Positions 59,716 through 64,000 of a stretch of 64,000 nt of DNA are shown here, in pieces; position 1 is the stretch's first letter; every line of letters begins with the position of its first letter. Position numbers and translations under genes: made by a program. Origin of the DNA: Pelomonas candidula (GTDB taxonomy: Bacteria > Pseudomonadota > Gammaproteobacteria > Burkholderiales > Burkholderiaceae_C). The notes beneath the pieces were generated by a model. That model saw only the letters and a program-made list of their open reading frames with translations, had not been told where the DNA came from and did no database searches. The DNA lies in assembly GCF_043555985.1 (NCBI RefSeq), contig NZ_JBIGIC010000003.1, positions 248,001 through 312,000 of the forward strand, in the 5' to 3' direction.

Positions 59716-60657
59716 ATGAGAGTTGCGCTGTTGCTGATCCCTGCGCTGCTGGCCGGCTGCGGCGACAAGGCGCCCGACGGCTGGACCGGCTACGCCGAGG
59801 CCGAGCTGGTCTACATCGCGCCGCCGGTGGCCGGCCGGCTCGACACGCTGGCCGTGCGCTCGGGCGAGGCCGTGGCCGCCGGCCAGACGCTGTTCGCACT
59901 GGACGCGACACCTGACATCGCGGCCGACGCCGAGGCCCGCGCCCGTGCGCAGAGCGCCCAGGCCCAGGCGCTGGATGCCGACAAGGGCCGCCGTGCGCCC
60001 GAGCTGACCGTCTCCCGCGCGCAGCTGGACCAGGCCCGCGCGGCCGAACGCCTGGCCGGCATCGACCTGACGCGCCAGCAGGAGCTGCTGGCCAAGGGCT
60101 TCGTCGCCCAGGCCCGCGTGGACGACGCGGCGACGACGCTGGCCCAGGCGCGTGCCCGCGTCGCGGAGCTGGACGCCGCCGTGCAGGTGGCGCGGCTGCC
60201 GGCCCGCGACGATGCGCGCACCGCCGCCCGCGCGCTGGCCCAGGCCGCCGAGAGCGGCCGCGCGCAGACCGCCTGGCGCGTGGAGCAGACGCAGCAGCGC
60301 GCGCCGATGCCGGCCCGCGTGCAGGACGTGTTCCTGCGCCCCGGCGAGTGGGTCGCGGCCGGCCAGCCGGTGCTGGCGCTGCTGCCGCCGGCCAACCGCA
60401 AGGCGCGCTTCTACGTGCCGCAGTCGGTGGTGGGCGGGCTGAAGCTGGACGCACCTGTCAACCTGCATTGCGACGGATGCGGCGCGGCGATTCCCGCGCG
60501 CATCAGCTTCATCGCCGCCGGGCCGGAGTACACGCCGCCGGTCATCTACTCCAACCAGCAGCGCGACAAGCTGGTCTTTCTCGTCGAGGCGCGGCCGGTG
60601 AAGGCCGAGGACGCGGAGCGCCTGCACCCAGGCCAACCGCTGGACGTCAGCCAATGA
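59716..60657 (+). CDS. HlyD/membrane-fusion family lipoprotein adaptor
   Basis: A 313-residue periplasmic adaptor with a lipobox (ALLAGC, Cys14). A lipoyl/barrel-sandwich first half (APPVAGRLDTLAVRSGEAVA) precedes a long coiled-coil hairpin (~75-200), then the second half (MPARVQDVFLRPGEWVAAGQ) and a beta-barrel. It resembles YbhG-type adaptors that link an ABC transporter to an outer-membrane channel. An aggagg site lies 6 nt before ATG 59716. Overlap with the ABC gene is ATGA. No TolC-like gene is present. Confidence 0.88.
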   Translation: MRVALLLIPALLAGCGDKAPDGWTGYAEAELVYIAPPVAGRLDTLAVRSGEAVAAGQTLFALDATPDIAADAEARARAQSAQAQALDADKGRRAPELTVSRAQLDQARAAERLAGIDLTRQQELLAKGFVAQARVDDAATTLAQARARVAELDAAVQVARLPARDDARTAARALAQAAESGRAQTAWRVEQTQQRAPMPARVQDVFLRPGEWVAAGQPVLALLPPANRKARFYVPQSVVGGLKLDAPVNLHCDGCGAAIPARISFIAAGPEYTPPVIYSNQQRDKLVFLVEARPVKAEDAERLHPGQPLDVSQ

Positions 60658-61403
60658 CCGACCTCGCCATCGACGTGAAGGGCCTGAGCAAGTCCTACGG
60701 TGGCCGCAAGGTCGTCGACAGCGTGGACATGCAGGTCGCCACCGGTCGCATCGTCGGCTTCCTGGGCCCCAACGGCAGCGGCAAGACGACGTCGCTGCGC
60801 ATGCTGTGCGGCCTGCTGACGCCCGAGGCCGGCGAGGGCCATGTGCTGGGGCTGGACTTCCGCCGCCAGGCCGCCGAGGTGAAGCGCCAGGTGGGCTACA
60901 TGACGCAGAAGTTCGGCCTCTACGACGACCTCTCCATCCGCGAGAACCTGGACTTCATCGCGCGGCTGTTCTCGATGCCGGACCGCAGGGCTGCCGTCGA
61001 CGGCGCGCTGCAGCGGCTGGGCCTGGCGACCCGGCAGACGCAGCTGGCCGGCTCGTTGTCCGGCGGCTGGAAGCAGCGCCTGGCGCTGGCCGCCTGCCTG
61101 CTCCATCGCCCCCGGCTGCTGCTGCTGGACGAACCCACGGCCGGCGTCGACCCCAAGGCGCGCCGCGAGTTCTGGGACCAGATCCACCAGCTGGCGCAGG
61201 AGGGCATCACGGTGCTGGCGTCCACGCACTACATGGACGAGGCCGAGCGCTGCGACGAACTGGTCTACATCGCCTACGGCCGCGTGCTGGCACGCGGCAC
61301 GGCGGCAGCCATCGCGCAGGACGCCGGCGCCCGCGACCTGGAGGACGCCTTCGTCAAGCTGGTCGGCCAGGCCACCGACAACTTCGCCGGGGCCGGTGCG
61401 TGA
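60654..61403 (+). CDS. ABC transporter ATP-binding protein
   Basis: A 249-residue ABC ATPase. Walker A is GPNGSGKTT (38-46), then Q-loop YMTQKFGLYDDLSIREN, signature LSGGWKQRLALA, Walker B LLLLDEPTAGVDP and the switch histidine in ASTHYMDEAERC. It belongs to the YbhF/CcmA-like drug and lipid export group that pairs with ABC-2 permeases. It is coupled at both ends (ATGA with the adaptor, TGATG with the permease). One ATPase domain is present, whereas YbhF has two. Confidence 0.92.
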   Translation: MTDLAIDVKGLSKSYGGRKVVDSVDMQVATGRIVGFLGPNGSGKTTSLRMLCGLLTPEAGEGHVLGLDFRRQAAEVKRQVGYMTQKFGLYDDLSIRENLDFIARLFSMPDRRAAVDGALQRLGLATRQTQLAGSLSGGWKQRLALAACLLHRPRLLLLDEPTAGVDPKARREFWDQIHQLAQEGITVLASTHYMDEAERCDELVYIAYGRVLARGTAAAIAQDAGARDLEDAFVKLVGQATDNFAGAGA

Positions 61404-62530
61404 TGCAGTCGCTGGCCCGCACGTTCGCCGTCGCCTTGAAGGAAGTGCAGCAGATGCTGCGCGACCGCCTCACGTTCGCGATGGCGGCAGGCGTGCCCGT
61501 CATGCAGCTCATCCTGTTCGGCTACGCGATCAACACCGACCCCAAGGGCCTGCCCACGGCCGTCGTGTCGCAGGACGCGAGCCCGATGGCGCGCAGCCTC
61601 GTCGCGGCGCTGCAGACCAGCGGCTACTTCCGCATCGTCGAGACCGGCATCGGTGAAGCCCGCGGCGACGAGTTGATGCAGCGCGGCGACATCCAGTTCC
61701 TCGTCGTCGTGCCGGCCGACTTCGGCGCCCGCATCGTGCGCGGCGAGACGCCGGCCGTGCTGATCGCCGCGGATGCCACCGACCCCTCCGCCGGCAGCAA
61801 CGCGATGGCCGCCCTGAGCCAGCTGGCCCAGACCGCGCTGAACCGCGACCTGCGCGGCGCGCTGGCCCCGCGTGCACCGCAGGCCGCGCCGTTCGAGGTG
61901 CGCATCCAGCGCCGCTACAACCCCGAGGGGCTGTCCCGCTACAACATCGTCCCCGGCCTGGTGGGCACCATCCTGACGATGACGATGGTGATGCTGACCT
62001 CGCTCGCCATGACGCGCGAACGCGAGCGCGGCACGATGGAGAACCTGCTCGCCACGCCGGTGCGGCCCATCGAGGTCATGGTCGGCAAGATCCTGCCCTA
62101 CATCGTGCTGGGCTACGTGCAGCTGGGCGTCATCCTCGGCGCGGCGTTCGTGCTGTTCAACGTGCCGATGGTGGGCAGCCTGCCGCTGCTGCTGGCGATG
62201 ATCGGCGTGTTCATGCTGGCCAACCTGGGCGTGGGCTTCACGTTCTCGACGCTGGCGCGCAACCAGCTGCAGGCGCTGCAGCTGACGTTCTTTTTCTTCC
62301 TGCCGTCGATGCTGCTGTCGGGCTTCATGTTCCCGTTCCGCGGCATGCCAGGCTGGGCCCAGCACCTCGGCGAGACGCTGCCGCTGACGCACTTCCTGCG
62401 CATCGTGCGCGGCGTCATGCTCAAGGGCTCGGGCGCGGCCGACCTGCTGCCCGAGCTGTGGCCCATGCTGGCCTTCCTGCTCGTAGCCGGCAGCGTGGCG
62501 CTGCTGCGCTACAAGCAAACGGTTGATTGA
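61403..62530 (+). CDS. ABC-2 type permease (YbhS/YbhR-like)
   Basis: A 375-residue permease with one N-terminal helix (~25-42), a large periplasmic loop (~50-170) and five C-terminal helices (~178-372). The ABC-2 signature is present: TRERERGTMENLLATPVRPIE at the cytoplasmic coupling loop. Only one permease gene is present, so it probably forms a homodimer. With the adaptor and ATPase it makes a tripartite exporter for an unknown amphiphile or antibiotic. Confidence 0.92.
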   Translation: MQSLARTFAVALKEVQQMLRDRLTFAMAAGVPVMQLILFGYAINTDPKGLPTAVVSQDASPMARSLVAALQTSGYFRIVETGIGEARGDELMQRGDIQFLVVVPADFGARIVRGETPAVLIAADATDPSAGSNAMAALSQLAQTALNRDLRGALAPRAPQAAPFEVRIQRRYNPEGLSRYNIVPGLVGTILTMTMVMLTSLAMTRERERGTMENLLATPVRPIEVMVGKILPYIVLGYVQLGVILGAAFVLFNVPMVGSLPLLLAMIGVFMLANLGVGFTFSTLARNQLQALQLTFFFFLPSMLLSGFMFPFRGMPGWAQHLGETLPLTHFLRIVRGVMLKGSGAADLLPELWPMLAFLLVAGSVALLRYKQTVD

Positions 62531-62601
62531 TTCGGCGCGCCCGGCGGACGGGCGCTGACCGGCCACCAGAATGCTGCGTCCCGCTCCCGCCGCGCAGCGC
62601 C

Positions 62602-63585
62602 ATGCCCCAGACATCGCCGGATGACAGCCCGCCGCAGCGGCGCGAATTCAACGCCTACGCACTGGCCGCCGTGCTGCTGCTGCACGTCGCGTTGCTGATC
62701 GCCGTGCTGTGGTGGCGCGCGCAGCCGATGGACGTGCCGCCGTCGCAACACCGCACCGAGATCACGCTGTTGCTGCCCAAGCCGCCGATGCCGCCGAAGC
62801 CCGATGACGCTGGCGCCAAGCCGGCGACGCGCCCCAGCCTGGCCCTGCCGGCCGCGAAGTCGCCCGAACTGCAGCTGACACTGCCGCCGCGCGAACAGCT
62901 CGTGCGGGAAGCCATCGTGCCCGTCGTCAGCAACCCGGACTCGGCGCTTGTGCTGGCCGGCGGCCTGCCGGGCGCCGTCAGCACCGGGAGCGGGGGCGGC
63001 GGCGGCGCGGGCGGCGCAGGCGCCAGGACCCAGGGGGCTGGCCGCGGTGGCGGTGGAGGGGGCAGCGGCCTGCTGTTCGCCGACTGCGCCGACACACCGG
63101 ATCGGCCAATGGTCGCCCAGCTCTACCGCCTGAGCTCCAGCGCCACGTCGGTGGCCGACATGGCGCGGCGCAAGCCGGTCAAGACGGTGTGCCTCGCCCA
63201 GCTGGACATCACGCCGCGCTCCTTCCGCCAGGGCTTTCCCGGCGTGGACGACCTCATCGAATGGTTCGGGCTCGACATCCGCTTCACCGTCAACGTGCCC
63301 GGCGACGGCACGTGGGACATGACGCTGCTGTCCGACGATGGCGCCGTGCTGAGCATCGACGGCGTGGAAGTCATCAACAACGACGGCCTGCACTCGGCCC
63401 GCTCGCAGCGCGCGACGGTGACGCTGGCCCAGGGCCCGCGCCAGTTCCGCGTGCGCTACTTCCAGGGACCACGCGACAGCATCGCGCTGGTGCTCGCCTT
63501 GAAGCGGCCGGAGGCCACCGAATGGCGCTATCTGCCGGCCAACGTGCTCGCGCGCCCGCAGGCCGTCTCGCCGGCCCGGCATTGA
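62602..63585 (+). CDS. Membrane-anchored protein with TonB-like N-terminus and PA14-like domain
   Basis: A 327-residue protein. It has a cytoplasmic N-tail, one membrane helix (~21-40, ALAAVLLLHVALLIAVLWW), a Pro-rich periplasmic stretch (LLLPKPPMPPKPDD) as in TonB, and a long Gly-rich linker (~130-155). The globular C-terminus (~165-325) shows IRFTVNVPGDGTWDMTLLSD and DDGAVLSIDGVEVINNDGLH, the core of PA14-type sugar-binding domains. The TonB C-terminal domain is absent. It lies 71 bp after the ABC exporter. Its role is unknown; envelope glycan binding is inferred. Confidence 0.7.
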   Translation: MPQTSPDDSPPQRREFNAYALAAVLLLHVALLIAVLWWRAQPMDVPPSQHRTEITLLLPKPPMPPKPDDAGAKPATRPSLALPAAKSPELQLTLPPREQLVREAIVPVVSNPDSALVLAGGLPGAVSTGSGGGGGAGGAGARTQGAGRGGGGGGSGLLFADCADTPDRPMVAQLYRLSSSATSVADMARRKPVKTVCLAQLDITPRSFRQGFPGVDDLIEWFGLDIRFTVNVPGDGTWDMTLLSDDGAVLSIDGVEVINNDGLHSARSQRATVTLAQGPRQFRVRYFQGPRDSIALVLALKRPEATEWRYLPANVLARPQAVSPARH

Positions 63586-63599
63586 TGCCCTGCATCAAT
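63581..63599. terminator. Hairpin spanning two convergent stop codons
   Basis: ATTGATGC-CCT-GCATCAAT is a perfect 8-bp stem. The left arm holds the TGA of the PA14-like gene and the right arm the complement of the small membrane gene stop. It is probably a shared mRNA end; no U-tract. Confidence 0.45.
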
Positions 63600-63819
63600 G
63601 CGCCACGGCCAGCCGCCGGCCGAGGTAGGGCAGCGCGAACAGGTAGAGGCCGGAGAACAGCTGCAGGAACAGCGGCGGCAGCGGCGCGTAGGTGATCCAC
63701 GCGGGCGGCTCGCCGGGCGACAGCGCGCGGGCGACGAAGTTGGCCAGCACGGCCAGCGTGAAGACGATGGACAACCAGCGGTGGCTCTGGCGGGTCCAGT
63801 GTTCGAGGGTGCGGGTCAT
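63595..63819 (-). CDS. Small membrane protein of unknown function
   Basis: A 74-residue protein with two membrane helices (~14-33 and 44-64) joined by a short Pro-rich loop (SPGEPPAWITYAPLPP). The start MTRTLEHWTRQSHRWLSIVF resembles small uncharacterised proteobacterial membrane proteins. ATG 63819 is preferred; the frame is open further upstream without a ribosome-binding site. Function unknown. Confidence 0.68.
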   Translation of the reverse strand: MTRTLEHWTRQSHRWLSIVFTLAVLANFVARALSPGEPPAWITYAPLPPLFLQLFSGLYLFALPYLGRRLAVAH

Positions 63820-63892
63820 CGGGTGCTCTTTCGTCGAGTGAGCACCCAGTGTTGCCGCCGCGCCCTTGCGGCGCTTCTCCAAAACTGCGGTC

Positions 63893-64000
63893 TTACTGCT
63901 GCTGTCGCTGCTGCATCTGCGCCAGCAGCTCGCCCATCTTCTGGTGCACCGCCTGGATGGCCTTCAACGGCCGGATCATGACCTTGAAGTCGGTAATCTG
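63893..64000 (-). CDS. C-terminal end of an unidentified protein, runs off the window
   Basis: On the - strand an open frame enters from the right edge and ends at TAA 63895-63893 after 35 residues (QITDFKVMIRPLKAIQAVHQ, ending in a Gln/Met-rich tail). It is helical and polar; too short to identify. It is 73 bp upstream of the small membrane protein gene on the same strand. Confidence 0.55.
   Translation of the reverse strand, partial: QITDFKVMIRPLKAIQAVHQKMGELLAQMQQRQQQ

Overview
The window is GC-rich throughout (about 70% by eye), densely coded on both strands, and has no rRNA, tRNA, CRISPR array, prophage or insertion sequence that I can recognise. Gene content fits a chromosomal segment of a betaproteobacterium of the order Burkholderiales, probably the Rubrivivax/Roseateles/Ideonella neighbourhood. 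The evidence is a leucine-degradation (liu) cluster, metXW, bfr/bfd, a PPi-type phosphofructokinase and many c-di-GMP proteins. The assignment rests on family resemblance, not on a search.

Left part (1-13.4 kb): the 3' end of a winged-helix/HATPase/STAS-like protein; a translationally coupled copA - FMN reductase - pirin unit opposite a copZ-like metallochaperone; a divergent HD-GYP-like protein; an IorAB-type molybdenum hydroxylase; and a LysM-FecR protein coupled to a CHASE2 hybrid histidine kinase.

Central catabolic/biotin block (13.4-27.1 kb, all + strand, many ATGA or TGATG junctions): liuB, two exported alpha/beta hydrolases with a GNAT between them, liuC, an unknown, a DUF4126 protein, bioA-bioF-bioD-bioB, a tiny lipoprotein, liuD, an unrelated lower-GC ORF, and liuE. 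Methylcrotonyl-CoA carboxylase (LiuB+LiuD) needs biotin, so cofactor synthesis lies physically inside the pathway that uses it.

Middle (27.1-43.3 kb): a BlaI repressor with a palindromic operator and an M56 protease-like partner carrying eight C-terminal repeats; small enzymes and lipoproteins; HscC with a membrane J-like protein; PPi-phosphofructokinase; a REC-DUF3369-GGDEF-EAL protein; a YgiQ-type radical SAM protein; cspA; and divergent bfd/bfr around a candidate Fur site.

Right part (43.3-64 kb): an ECF sigma operon immediately behind an intrinsic terminator; nadC plus an FAH-family hydrolase; rlpA; an SDR; two tandem membrane diguanylate cyclases; a LuxR-type response regulator flanked by two kinases with nearly identical transmitters; a secreted propeller-like protein with two small partners; metXW under a SAM-II riboswitch; an HlyD/ABC export operon; and a TonB-like/PA14-like protein.

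The most notable non-coding observations are the SAM-II riboswitch with a terminator before metX, a GC-rich repeat family that begins at stop codons, a terminator abutting the ECF sigma start codon, a 19-bp duplication that removed a stop codon, and palindromes spanning the stop codons of convergent genes.
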